A stretch of 64,000 bases of DNA. Origin: Dissulfurispira thermophila. Its GTDB lineage: Bacteria; Nitrospirota; Thermodesulfovibrionia; Thermodesulfovibrionales; Dissulfurispiraceae. This document shows, piece after piece, positions 43,153 to 51,652 of the stretch. A program made the position numbers and the translations under genes. The DNA lies in assembly GCF_014701235.1 (NCBI RefSeq), contig NZ_AP022873.1, positions 1,922,001 to 1,986,000 of the forward strand, read 5' to 3'. Each line of letters begins with the position of its first letter. Position 1 is the stretch's first letter. The notes below the pieces were generated by a model. It made no database searches, was not told the DNA's origin, and saw only the letters and a list, made by a program, of their open reading frames with translations.

Positions 43153-43524
43153 ATCAAGCAGTGTTACACTCACAAGTTCCTTTCCTTTGTATCTAAGGAT
43201 CACACTGTTTTTGAGCATCTCTGAATCAGCGGCTTTCTAAAGAGCTTCAAGATAAACCTTGATTGCTCAAATGTCTTTTTCTGACATTCCTTAAGCTCCA
43301 TATCTCAGTTTGATTTCAGGCTTTTAAGCAACCGTTCCTTAATCCCTATCAGAATCATAATCCCAGTTAAGGTTCTCTTTTTTCTCCAGTGCTTTGTCGC
43401 TTCCATACAGTCTTCCTTCTTTCAGAAGGTTTTGTAGCTATATTTTATAACAAAATACTATTTTTTAAATTTGTGAAGATGAATTGCTGAAGCGGTGAAG
43501 CGTTTTATCTGATACAATATTACT
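43153..43524. other. Gap with coding debris before sufBD
   Basis: No intact gene. Minus-strand fragments with protein-like wording occur (SVILRYKGKELVSVTLLD near 43170-43220; LLKEGRLYGSDKALEKKENL near 43370-43430) without starts. Two or three GGTGAAG-like units lie at 43473-43501. This marks the right edge of the island. Confidence 0.5.
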
Positions 43525-44472
43525 ATGAAGGGTTTGAATCAAGAGTTTGACAGACTCCTTAATGCCTTTGGTGAGGCTGGTGCAGACAAGGGCATTTTTG
43601 CAAATAAAGATATAGCCCATCTTGCTGCAAGCGGTCATAAGATATTGAGCATGAGGGATGTTGAGGGGCTTGAGGTCCATGCAAAAGAGACACTTCAGGG
43701 GATAAGTGCAAGGGTGATTGTGAAGGAGGGTGTAGAGATAAAAAATCCTGTGCATCTCTGTTTTGGTGTGCTTCATAAAAAGGGAACTCAAAAGATAAAG
43801 ATGGATGTGAGGCTTGAGAGGAATTCCTATGCCCATTTCATTGCCCACTGTATATTTCCAGAGGCAGAGAAGGTGAGGCATATCATGGATGCAGTTATTG
43901 AGATCGGTGAAGATGCTGAGATGAGGTATTCTGAGACCCATTATCATGGTCTTTATGGCGGTATAGAGGTTATTCCAAAGGCAGTTGTAAAGGTGGGTAA
44001 AAACAGCAGATACTTCACAGATTTTAATCTCATTACAGGAAGGGTTGGAACTCTCGCAATAGATTACGAAGTAGTGGCAGGCGAAAATGCAGTAGCAGAA
44101 CTAACAGCAAAGGTATTTGGTCATGCAGATGATGATATAAAAATCAAAGAAAAGGTTGTACTTGCTGGCAAGGATTCAAGAGGACTGATAAAGACAAGGG
44201 TTGCCATCGAAGATGAAGCAGTGGCAGAGGTGACAGGTATTACAGAAGGCGATGCTGCTGGAGCACGAGGCCATGTTGACTGTCTGGAGATAGTAAAAGA
44301 CAGTGCAGTTGCAAAGGCAATCCCAATTGTAAATGTCACAAATCCCCTCGCAAAGGTTACCCATGAGGCAGCCATAGGAAGTGTTGACAAGCGGCAGATG
44401 GAGACTCTAATGGCACACGGCCTCACCCCAGAAGATGCAGTGGATATGATTGTTAAAGGAATATTAAAATAA
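43525..44472 (+). CDS. SufB/SufD-family Fe-S scaffold protein
   Basis: A 315-residue protein of the minimal SufBD type, a β-helix scaffold partner of SufC. The C-terminal region has RGHVDCLEIVKDSAVA, NPLAKVTHEAAIGSVDKRQ and a GLTPEDAVDMIVKGIL ending, the typical SufBD block with a Cys on the scaffold. It is shorter than proteobacterial SufB (about 480) and resembles the SufCB pairs of anaerobes. Its SufC is at 30907-31662, separated by the defence island. yedE follows after 3 bp. Confidence 0.88.
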   Translation: MKGLNQEFDRLLNAFGEAGADKGIFANKDIAHLAASGHKILSMRDVEGLEVHAKETLQGISARVIVKEGVEIKNPVHLCFGVLHKKGTQKIKMDVRLERNSYAHFIAHCIFPEAEKVRHIMDAVIEIGEDAEMRYSETHYHGLYGGIEVIPKAVVKVGKNSRYFTDFNLITGRVGTLAIDYEVVAGENAVAELTAKVFGHADDDIKIKEKVVLAGKDSRGLIKTRVAIEDEAVAEVTGITEGDAAGARGHVDCLEIVKDSAVAKAIPIVNVTNPLAKVTHEAAIGSVDKRQMETLMAHGLTPEDAVDMIVKGILK

Positions 44473-44475
44473 ATC

Positions 44476-45567
44476 ATGCTGTTAAGCGAACCATATTATC
44501 TGTTTTTCTTTAATCTCTCTGTGGGCATTATTCTCGGAAGCATCTTTTACAGGGCAGACTATTGCATGGCTGGTATGTTCAGGGATGCATTTTTGTTCAG
44601 AGATTATTCCCTCCTTCGTTCTCTCATACTGCTCGTTGTTACAGCAATGTCTCTGTTTTATATCATGAGATTATCAGGACTTATTCGTTTATACCCTCCA
44701 CCAACATATAGTTATCCTTCTCTTGCAACTATCATAGGCGGTTTTATCTTTGGTGTGGGGATGGTTTTGGCAAGCGGCTGCGTGGTCGGAACACTTTATA
44801 AAATGGCAAAGGGCAATCTTACAAATTTAATAGCCTTCATTGGAATAATTGCAGGTAGCCTGATTTATGCAGAGTCGCATATGTTTTGGGAATCCTTAAG
44901 AACAGACTTTATCCTTACAGGAAATATGTTCTTATCTGAGGATGATTTTATTATTCCTCTTTTTATAGTATTTGCAGCTTCTATATTCTTTCTAAAATGG
45001 AAAAGACAGGGCAAATGGAATTTAGAGGCATATGCTACAGGATATATCCAACCATGGAAGGCTGCCATAATAATAGCTGTATTGAATGTCTTTGTCTATA
45101 TCTTTTCAGGCTGGCCTATGGGTATTACTACTGCTTATGCAAAGATCGGGGCATATATCGAAAATATTTTTTATCCCGAGCATTTACAAGGTCTCTCATA
45201 TTTTTCACAGAATTCTGTCTCGATAAATATCTCGGGCATCAATATAAGCGGTGGGGCAGGCCCAAGGATTGATATAATAACTTTCACTGAATTAGCCCTT
45301 GCTGTTGGTATTATTGCAGGTTCATTCATTACTTCTCTATTTCTTAGAGAATTCAAAATATATGGGTTGCCTCCTAAAAAACAGGCCTTTTCAGCTTTTT
45401 TAGGTGGTATGCTTTTAGCTTATGGAGCAAGGATTGCAGGAGGCTGCAATTTGAAATTTATTGTGGGTGCACTGCCTCTTTTAAGCATTCAGGGGGTAGT
45501 CTTTGTTTCAGCTATGACAATCGGTGCATTCTCAGGGGCAAAGATAATTAAGAAATTATTCTTATAA
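44476..45567 (+). CDS. YeeE/YedE-family transporter
   Basis: A 363-residue membrane protein with about nine to ten helices and two family Cys motifs, MVLASGCVVGTLYKMAKGN and YGARIAGGCNLKFIVGAL. YeeE is a thiosulfate importer; YedE-type members are linked with selenium metabolism. It sits between sufBD and a TusA-like gene, an arrangement seen for sulfur or selenium uptake. With three candidate selenoproteins in the window a selenium role is tempting, but sequence alone cannot decide the substrate. Confidence 0.88.
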   Translation: MLLSEPYYLFFFNLSVGIILGSIFYRADYCMAGMFRDAFLFRDYSLLRSLILLVVTAMSLFYIMRLSGLIRLYPPPTYSYPSLATIIGGFIFGVGMVLASGCVVGTLYKMAKGNLTNLIAFIGIIAGSLIYAESHMFWESLRTDFILTGNMFLSEDDFIIPLFIVFAASIFFLKWKRQGKWNLEAYATGYIQPWKAAIIIAVLNVFVYIFSGWPMGITTAYAKIGAYIENIFYPEHLQGLSYFSQNSVSINISGINISGGAGPRIDIITFTELALAVGIIAGSFITSLFLREFKIYGLPPKKQAFSAFLGGMLLAYGARIAGGCNLKFIVGALPLLSIQGVVFVSAMTIGAFSGAKIIKKLFL

Positions 45568-45580
45568 GGGAGGGCAAGAA

Positions 45581-45820
45581 ATGGAAACAAAAAATCTTGA
45601 TATACTTGGTCAGGCATGTCCGGCCTGTCTGCTTGTTGCCTTGAGGGAAATAAATGAAAATCGCGACAAATTAAAGACAGGAGACATCGAGATAGTTATC
45701 AGGACAGATCACAGGGATGCCACACGAACAATTCCTGATTCTGCACGGGCAATGGGATATGCTGTAGATATAAAAAGAATTGATACATATTATGAAATAA
45801 CAATAGGTAAAAGAAAATGA
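45581..45820 (+). CDS. TusA/SirA-like sulfurtransferase
   Basis: A 79-residue TusA-fold protein that carries persulfide (or perhaps selenium) on a conserved Cys. The active motif is LGQACPACLLVALREI: CPAC replaces the usual CPxP, adding a second Cys. It is paired with the YedE-type transporter and overlaps the kinase gene by 4 bp, so the transporter, carrier and sensor are coupled. Confidence 0.88.
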   Translation: METKNLDILGQACPACLLVALREINENRDKLKTGDIEIVIRTDHRDATRTIPDSARAMGYAVDIKRIDTYYEITIGKRK

Positions 45821-47511
45821 AATACCCTCAGAAAAATAAATTGCCATCTTTAGAAGAACTGCAGAAGGAAAACCTTGCACTTAAAGAGGCAAATAGCCGC
45901 TATGCCAGTTATATCAGGGACAAGGTAAACCAACTCCTTCAGGTGATGGGAACTCTTCCTTTAAATCCTGAAGAACTTGATGACAACACCCTCCTTGACT
46001 TTGACCCTATAGGGATTGTTGCTACCGCCTTTGCTCAGGTGCTGGATCATCTAAAAGAAACAAACAGGGAATTGATTATAGCAAGGGATGAACTTCAGGC
46101 AATATTTGATGCCACAGGCGTAGGAATATCAATAATTGATATGGACTTTAAGATTATAAAATGTAATGAAAAACAGAGAGAACTCCTTGTTGACCGGGAT
46201 ATTTCTGATGTGGAAGGAAGATATTGTTACAATGTATATTGCAGTAAAGAGTCGCCGGGTTTAGATTGCCCTGCCATTGACACAATGGCTACAGGCAGGT
46301 CAGTAATTATCAGGGAGGTAGAAAAGAAGGGTAAACACTTTCAGATCGTTACAACTCCTTTTAAAGATGCAGAAGGCAATACTGTTGGGGTTATAGAGGT
46401 GCTTCTGGACATAACAGAAAAGAAACGGGCAGAAGATGCAGAAAAAATGCAGAGAGGATTTTATCTTGCAGAAAAGTCAAAACTCGCCACTATTATAGAA
46501 AGCCTATCAGATGGACTCTTTGTAACTGATAAAGACGGTGCAATTATATCATTCAATAATGCTGCCTCAAGGATAACAGGATATTCAGTAGCAGAAGTTG
46601 CAGGTCTTCCATATAATAAATTCTTTGGCATGCTCTCAAACAGTATGCCCATGATAGAAATGAATAAGAATACAGAACTGAATATACAGACAAAAAATGG
46701 ACAGCAACTCATACTTTCTATAACCTCGGCCCTTGTAAAAAATAGCGATGGTGAAGAAATTGGAAAGGTATTCACCTTCAGGGATATTACTGAGGAAAAG
46801 CAGAGGCAAGAGATATATCACAAGACAGAAAAGCTTGTAGCACTCGGACAGTTATCCGCTGGCATCGCTCATGAAATGAATACTCCTCTCGGAAGCATAC
46901 TCGGCTATGCAAGGCTGCTGCTTAAAAATAAGAATTTAGATGACATGCAGAGGGAGAGGCTTGAAATAATTGCAGAGCAGGCAAAAAGAAGCAGCGCAAT
47001 CATAAAAGGACTGCTGAATTTTGCAAGACAGTCCAATCCATCACTCAGAAATATAAAAGAGACAAATATTAATGATGTCTTAACTGGTGTCCTCAAACTG
47101 CTCCAGACAGAGATAGAAAAGTATAGCATCAATGTGCTGACTGACTTAGAGAAACTTCCTCCTATAAGGGCAGATGTCAGGCAGATTGAGCAGGCAATAC
47201 TGAACATCATCTTAAATGCGATACAGGCTGTTAAAGATATAAGAAATAACAGAAGCATACAAATAAAGACATCTTACAGGGAAAATCTCATATATATAAT
47301 CATAAGAGACAATGGCAAAGGGATTCCAGAAGATATAAAATCAAAGATATTTGACCCCTTCTTCACCACAAAACCTGTAGGAGAAGGCACAGGACTTGGT
47401 CTGTCTATATCAGCAGGCATAATAAGCGAACACGGTGGTTCTATAGATGTCGAAAGCATTGAAGGCAGAGGTGCAGAGTTCATTATAAAACTACCTAATG
47501 CAGAGGCATAA
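45817..47511 (+). CDS. Cytoplasmic PAS-PAS histidine kinase
   Basis: A 564-residue kinase without clear membrane segments. It has an N-terminal coiled coil (about 8-30), PAS1 (about 90-200) with clustered cysteines RYCYNVYCSKESPGLDC, PAS2 (about 225-330), HisKA box GIAHEMNTPLGSILGYARLLL and ATPase motifs DNGKGIPEDIKSKIF and GTGLGLSIS. The cysteine cluster may sense redox state or bind a metal cluster. It is paralogous to the kinase at 12580-14289. It precedes its response regulator. Confidence 0.92.
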   Translation: MKYPQKNKLPSLEELQKENLALKEANSRYASYIRDKVNQLLQVMGTLPLNPEELDDNTLLDFDPIGIVATAFAQVLDHLKETNRELIIARDELQAIFDATGVGISIIDMDFKIIKCNEKQRELLVDRDISDVEGRYCYNVYCSKESPGLDCPAIDTMATGRSVIIREVEKKGKHFQIVTTPFKDAEGNTVGVIEVLLDITEKKRAEDAEKMQRGFYLAEKSKLATIIESLSDGLFVTDKDGAIISFNNAASRITGYSVAEVAGLPYNKFFGMLSNSMPMIEMNKNTELNIQTKNGQQLILSITSALVKNSDGEEIGKVFTFRDITEEKQRQEIYHKTEKLVALGQLSAGIAHEMNTPLGSILGYARLLLKNKNLDDMQRERLEIIAEQAKRSSAIIKGLLNFARQSNPSLRNIKETNINDVLTGVLKLLQTEIEKYSINVLTDLEKLPPIRADVRQIEQAILNIILNAIQAVKDIRNNRSIQIKTSYRENLIYIIIRDNGKGIPEDIKSKIFDPFFTTKPVGEGTGLGLSISAGIISEHGGSIDVESIEGRGAEFIIKLPNAEA

Positions 47512-47512
47512 C

Positions 47513-48853
47513 ATGAACACAACAAACATACTTGTTATAGATGACGACCTCAGAATGAGGCAGTTTATAGGAGACCTCCTTAAAGAGGAAGGCATATCCC
47601 ATCTGATTACAGATGACAGCAGAAATGCCTTAAAAATTATAAATGAACAGGGTATTGATATTGTCATAACAGACCTTAAGATGCCAAATATAGACGGTAT
47701 CGGAATCCTTGAGCATGCAAAGGAGATCAATCCTGATATTATAGTGATAGTCATTACAGGGTATGGAACCATAGAGTCAGCAATAGAGGCGATGAAAAAG
47801 GGCGCCTATGACTACATCCAGAAACCTTTTGAGCCTGATGACTTTTTGATGCTCTTGAAGAGGGCTATAGAGCATGTCAATCTAATACATGAAAACAAAA
47901 GACTCATCAGGGAGGTAGAAGGATGCAAGTATGATGAAATAGTTGGAGCAAGCAGGGCTATTAACGAACTCAAGGAATTGATCTCAAAGGTCGCTCCATT
48001 TGATACCACGGTACTACTACAAGGCGAAACAGGAACAGGAAAGGAACTCGTTGCAAGGCTTATACACAGGGCAAGTAAGAGAAAGAGAGAGAAATTTTTG
48101 CCTGTGAATTGCGGTGCGCTTTCAGAGTCACTTCTTGAGGCAGAATTGTTTGGATATGAAAAAGGTGCCTTTACAGGAGCAGACATTCAAAAGAAAGGTA
48201 TCTTCGAGGCTGTCAATAAGGGCACAATATTTTTAGATGAAATAAATACTACATCGACAAATTTTCAGGTGAAACTACTGAGGGTAATTCAGGAAGGCAG
48301 TTTCATGAGAGTAGGCGGAACAGAGCCTGTAAGTGTCGATATTAGGATAATAGCTGCCTCAAATGTCCCAATCGAAAAAGAGGTTGAGTCAGGAAGATTC
48401 AGAAAAGACCTTTATTATAGATTGAATGTGGCGACTGTAAATATCCCGCCTCTGAGAAGACGAAAAGAAGATATACCTTTACTTGCATTTCATTTCTTAA
48501 ACAAGTATGCAAATAAATACAATAAAAAGTTCAGTGGCATTTCAACAGGGGTCCTGAAAAAACTCGTTGAATATTCATGGCCAGGAAATGTTAGAGAGCT
48601 TGAGAACATAATCGAGAGGGCAGTTTTAATGGAATCAGGCAATGAACTTAAACATATACACCTTCCAAAAGATGCAAAAATCCCTGAATATGAGGATATA
48701 TGCTCGGGTCTCGTGTCGCTTGAGGATGTAGAAAAATATTTCATTCAGCGCACCCTTAAGAGTCTCCAGGGGCAAAAGGCAAAGGCAGCAGATGTTTTAG
48801 GAATAAGCACTACATCCCTGTGGAGAAAGCTCAAAAAATATAATTTAGAGTAA
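47513..48853 (+). CDS. σ54-dependent NtrC-family response regulator
   Basis: Receiver (ILVIDDDLRMRQF; phospho-Asp in DIVITDLKMP), AAA+ with GETGTGKE and KGAFTGAD (σ54 loop), and a Fis-type C-terminus (AKAADVLGISTTSLWRKLKKY). I place the start at ATG 47513, with GAGG at normal distance, 1 bp past the kinase stop; an earlier ATG at 47498 overlaps the kinase gene. It most likely acts on the σ54 promoter at 48937. It closely resembles the regulator at 11228-12565. Confidence 0.93.
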   Translation: MNTTNILVIDDDLRMRQFIGDLLKEEGISHLITDDSRNALKIINEQGIDIVITDLKMPNIDGIGILEHAKEINPDIIVIVITGYGTIESAIEAMKKGAYDYIQKPFEPDDFLMLLKRAIEHVNLIHENKRLIREVEGCKYDEIVGASRAINELKELISKVAPFDTTVLLQGETGTGKELVARLIHRASKRKREKFLPVNCGALSESLLEAELFGYEKGAFTGADIQKKGIFEAVNKGTIFLDEINTTSTNFQVKLLRVIQEGSFMRVGGTEPVSVDIRIIAASNVPIEKEVESGRFRKDLYYRLNVATVNIPPLRRRKEDIPLLAFHFLNKYANKYNKKFSGISTGVLKKLVEYSWPGNVRELENIIERAVLMESGNELKHIHLPKDAKIPEYEDICSGLVSLEDVEKYFIQRTLKSLQGQKAKAADVLGISTTSLWRKLKKYNLE

Positions 48854-48859
48854 CATTAC

Positions 48860-48874
48860 ATTTCAAATTGAAAT
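48860..48874 (+). promoter_or_regulatory. Candidate activator site ATTTCAAATTGAAAT
   Basis: A 15-bp palindrome with only its central base unpaired, lying about 70 bp upstream of a σ54 promoter. Further half sites follow (TTTTGAAAT, CTTGAAATTTC). Probable binding region of the regulator encoded just upstream. Confidence 0.6.
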
Positions 48875-48936
48875 ATCTACCATTTTGAAATCCCTCTTCA
48901 CTTGAAATTTCGATTATTTTTCAATCTGTTACCATC

Positions 48937-48952
48937 TGGCATTCACTTTGCT
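48937..48952 (+). promoter_or_regulatory. σ54 promoter of the rhodanese gene
   Basis: TGGCATTCACTTTGCT, with GG and GC separated by exactly 10 nt and both boxes near the σ54 consensus. It lies 37 bp upstream of the rhodanese start codon. Confidence 0.8.
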
Positions 48953-48988
48953 TATATATTTATAAAAATATCAAAGGAGGGAGTTACC

Positions 48989-49918
48989 ATGAGATTCAAA
49001 AAACATTTAGTCACCTTAATTGTTGTATCACTATTTCTTGCATCTCCTGCGCTTGCAGGGATGCTGGTTGATGCTGACTGGGTAAAGACTCACATGAACG
49101 ACCCGAAGGTGGTCATAGTTGATGTGCAGAGTAAACATGACCTCTATGGAAAGGGGCATATACCCGGTGCAGTGAAGGTTGCAAGGCACATAGACCTTGA
49201 AGATGCTACAAGATATCCAACAAACAAATATCCTCAGAAAGAGCAGTTCGTAAATCTCATGTCCCGTCTCGGGATAGACAATGACTCAATCATTGTTGCA
49301 TATGATGACAAATACGGGCTGTTTGCAAGCAGATTCCTCGTTATAATGGAACTTTACGGTCACGATATTAATAAGCTAAAACTCCTCGATGGCGGGATAA
49401 AGGCATGGCAGGCAAAGGGGTATCAGATTACAGCAGAAGCTACAGTAAGAGATAAAAAGGCTGAATATAAAACATCAGGCCCAAATATGAATATAATTGC
49501 CTCATGGAGCGATGTTTACAGAGATGGCGTTCTCAGGCAGAATCCTGATGTAGTCTTGCATGATGCAAGACCTGTAGATGAGTTTTCAGGGAATAAGATA
49601 AGAGCTGTACGCGGTGGTCATATACCGGGAGCCATAAATGTAACAGGTGTAAGTGCTGCCAATAATAAAGATGAACAGACATTTAAATCACCTTCTGAGA
49701 TTAAAAAGGCATTTGAAAATGCAGGCGTTACGCCTGACAAAAAGGTTTATACTTACTGCCACAGTGCTGACAGGGCTGCACACGCCTATATAGTATTAAA
49801 GCATATGCTCGGTTATAAGGATGTAAAGATATATGATGGCTCATGGAATGAATGGGCTACCCTGACTGCCCTACCTGCTGAAGAAGAAAAATGGATTGCA
49901 CAGAGCACGACAAAATAA
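48989..49918 (+). CDS. Exported thiosulfate sulfurtransferase (two rhodanese domains)
   Basis: A 309-residue SseA/rhodanese-type enzyme with a signal peptide (MRFKKHLVTLIVVSLFLASP). Domain 1 (about 25-145) is the inactive half; domain 2 holds the catalytic loop YTYCHSADRAAHAYIVLK with Cys. The usual CRKG(V/S)T loop is replaced by CHSADR, so substrate may differ from thiosulfate. Start chosen at ATG 48989 with a strong AAAGGAGGG site. It is expressed from a σ54 promoter and probably controlled by the adjacent regulator. Confidence 0.9.
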   Translation: MRFKKHLVTLIVVSLFLASPALAGMLVDADWVKTHMNDPKVVIVDVQSKHDLYGKGHIPGAVKVARHIDLEDATRYPTNKYPQKEQFVNLMSRLGIDNDSIIVAYDDKYGLFASRFLVIMELYGHDINKLKLLDGGIKAWQAKGYQITAEATVRDKKAEYKTSGPNMNIIASWSDVYRDGVLRQNPDVVLHDARPVDEFSGNKIRAVRGGHIPGAINVTGVSAANNKDEQTFKSPSEIKKAFENAGVTPDKKVYTYCHSADRAAHAYIVLKHMLGYKDVKIYDGSWNEWATLTALPAEEEKWIAQSTTK

Positions 49919-49934
49919 AACCTCATTAACCTTA

Positions 49935-49985
49935 ACCTGTCCATAATCCGTAATGAAAATTTCTAACAACGGATTATGGACAGGT
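49935..49985. terminator. 17-bp inverted repeat between convergent genes
   Basis: ACCTGTCCATAATCCGT at 49935-49951 pairs exactly with ACGGATTATGGACAGGT at 49969-49985. It separates the rhodanese gene (plus) from the HNH gene (minus) and overlaps the last codons of the latter. Probable bidirectional terminator or repeat. Confidence 0.6.
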
Positions 49986-50348
49986 CTTAAGTAGTTCTTC
50001 CCACTCAATGGGGAGTAAATATTTTTTCTTATTATTGCATTCCTTGCAGGCTGTAACGATGTTGCTCTTTGTAGATCTGCCACCCCTTATAATCGGCACA
50101 ATATGATCCATGGTGAGCTCTTTTGGATGAACCTCTATGCCACAATAGTAGCACTTTCCTTCTGCACATTTCCTCTTCCACCATGTGCTTTTGCGGAGTT
50201 CACGGGCTATTCTTCGCTCTCTTTTTATATCCTCATCTGTAACTAAAGAACAGAAGCCAGAAAACAGACTATGCCTTGAGAGACTCTGTCTCTCACCCCC
50301 CCTAATAAAAATTGAATTCCTTTTTCCTATTTGTAATTTTTTTTGCAT
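49974..50348 (-). CDS. HNH endonuclease family protein
   Basis: A 124-residue HNH protein: zinc-binding Cys pairs CYYCG and CKECN, and core LTMDHIVPIIRGGRSTKSNI. Cellular role unknown; similar small HNH proteins occur as single genes. The true family start would be near VTDEDIKRERRIARELRKS; the preceding 35 residues are partly encoded by a palindromic repeat (50278-50294). The ATG at 50348 has AAGGA upstream, so the repeat-extended form is probably what is made. Confidence 0.8.
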   Translation of the reverse strand: MQKKLQIGKRNSIFIRGGERQSLSRHSLFSGFCSLVTDEDIKRERRIARELRKSTWWKRKCAEGKCYYCGIEVHPKELTMDHIVPIIRGGRSTKSNIVTACKECNNKKKYLLPIEWEELLKTCP

Positions 50349-50375
50349 CTTGAATTCCTTTTCTGTTAGGGTTTT

Positions 50376-50394
50376 AAAGGGACTCTGTCCCTTT
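50376..50394. repeat. Palindromic GGGACTCTGTCCC repeat
   Basis: AAAGGGACTCTGTCCCTTT is self-complementary around its centre. Related hairpins occur at 50278-50294 (GAGAGACTCTGTCTCTC, inside the HNH gene) and 52039-52053 (AGGGACAAAGTCCCT), bracketing the DUF507/rpsR/ssb/rpsF genes. Confidence 0.7.
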
Positions 50395-50425
50395 ATGCTC
50401 TGTCTTATGTTCTCTATGTTATGTC

Positions 50426-50704
50426 CTATCTCTTTCCCCTTTTCACTTCTTCTTCCTCATAATACTTTTTATAAAGCACATCCCACTCAGGACTGCCCTC
50501 TACGAGTTTCTTTGATAGTGACCGGAGTTTTCTTCTTACAGCCTCGTCAATATCCTCACCTATTTTTAATTCATTTATTATTGTTCTTTTTATCTCTCTT
50601 CTAAGCAGTGCATCATCTTCCTTTAAAGTTATAAAGCCTTTATCCATTAATCCCTTGAGCACAATATGAGTCATATGAGTTATTTTATCATCTGTAAGCC
50701 TCAT
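50426..50704 (-). CDS. DUF507 family protein
   Basis: A 92-residue helical protein with the DUF507 pattern (MRLTDDKITHMTHIVLKGLM; VRRKLRSLSKKLVEGSPEW; LYKKYYEEE). Function unknown. It overlaps another DUF507 gene by 4 bp, and such tandem pairs are usual for the family. Confidence 0.85.
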   Translation of the reverse strand: MRLTDDKITHMTHIVLKGLMDKGFITLKEDDALLRREIKRTIINELKIGEDIDEAVRRKLRSLSKKLVEGSPEWDVLYKKYYEEEEVKRGKR

Positions 50705-50982
50705 AATACGATATTTCTCTCTTTCACCAGTTTTTGTTTTGTCATATCAAAGAGCTTTCTGTAATCAAGTCTGCCTTTTTCTATTTCTGATTCATATTTT
50801 CTGAGTAGATGACGAACCTCTTCATTGAGCCTATCTTCTACCATAAGCTCATCTATGAGCAGCTTTTCTGTCTCTTCTACAAGGGTATTCACGGGTATAG
50901 CTGTCTCAATAAGTTCTTTTTTCAGTAGGTTATCAATAATCCGTCTTGCTATAGATGGCACCCAACTCTTAGGTATGCGCAT
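50701..50982 (-). CDS. DUF507 family protein
   Basis: A 93-residue paralogue of its downstream neighbour (IPKSWVPSIARRIIDNLLKK; EEVRHLLRKYESEIEKGRLD). The start is 1 bp after the rpsR stop, so it is in the ribosomal operon. Function unknown; the context hints at a translation- or replication-linked role. Confidence 0.85.
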   Translation of the reverse strand: MRIPKSWVPSIARRIIDNLLKKELIETAIPVNTLVEETEKLLIDELMVEDRLNEEVRHLLRKYESEIEKGRLDYRKLFDMTKQKLVKERNIVL

Positions 50983-50983
50983 G

Positions 50984-51208
50984 TTATCTTTCCATAAAAG
51001 GAAGAAGGGCTATATTTCTTGCCCTCTTTATAGCAGTTGTCAATTCTCTCTGATGTTCAGAGCATGTGCCTGTCATCTTTCTTGAAAGTATCTTCCCGCG
51101 TTCTGTCATATAACTCTTTAGTGTCTTGATATCCTTATAATCTATAAACGTTGCTTTGTCTGCACAAAACCTGCAAAACTTTCTCCTCTGAAACCTCTTT
51201 TGCTGCAT
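50984..51208 (-). CDS. rpsR: 30S ribosomal protein S18
   Basis: A 74-residue S18: [28 protein letters not shown]-like [20 protein letters not shown] and [10 protein letters not shown]. It keeps the Cys pair of the zinc-binding type of S18. Gene order rpsF-ssb-rpsR is the common bacterial one. Confidence 0.97.
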   Translation of the reverse strand: MQQKRFQRRKFCRFCADKATFIDYKDIKTLKSYMTERGKILSRKMTGTCSEHQRELTTAIKRARNIALLPFMER

Positions 51209-51231
51209 ATTTTATCTCCTTCACTTTTTTT

Positions 51232-51633
51232 TTAAAATGGTTCTAAGTCCGTAATTTCCTCAGGCGGCACAATATCAGAAATACCTGATTCAGTAGCCGC
51301 TGTCTGACGAGATTCTCTTTTTGGCAGAAATCTTACACTATTTGCTATTACTTCAAATTTGCTCTTTTGAGTTCCTTCAGTTTCCCATTTCCTTTCACGA
51401 AGTCTACCTTCTATGAGCACAGGGTTGCCCTTGCTCAGATACTGTCCACAGCTTTCAGCTTGCTTGCCGAAAACAACAGCATCTATAAAAAGAGTGTCGT
51501 CCTTCATCTCGTCGCCTTGTTTATATTTAGTTGTTACAGCCAGTCTCATGGTTGTGACAGGTGTCCCGCCCGGCGTATATCTTACATCTGGATCTTTAGT
51601 TAGATTGCCTATTAATATTATCCTGTTAAACAT
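51232..51633 (-). CDS. ssb: Single-stranded DNA-binding protein
   Basis: A 133-residue SSB: OB-fold MFNRIILIGNLTKDPDVRYT, FGKQAE and GRLRERKW, then a short linker and the acidic tail EEITDLEPF (variant of DDDIPF). Lies between rpsF and rpsR. Confidence 0.97.
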   Translation of the reverse strand: MFNRIILIGNLTKDPDVRYTPGGTPVTTMRLAVTTKYKQGDEMKDDTLFIDAVVFGKQAESCGQYLSKGNPVLIEGRLRERKWETEGTQKSKFEVIANSVRFLPKRESRQTAATESGISDIVPPEEITDLEPF

Positions 51634-51652
51634 TAGTCATTACCATTATTTA

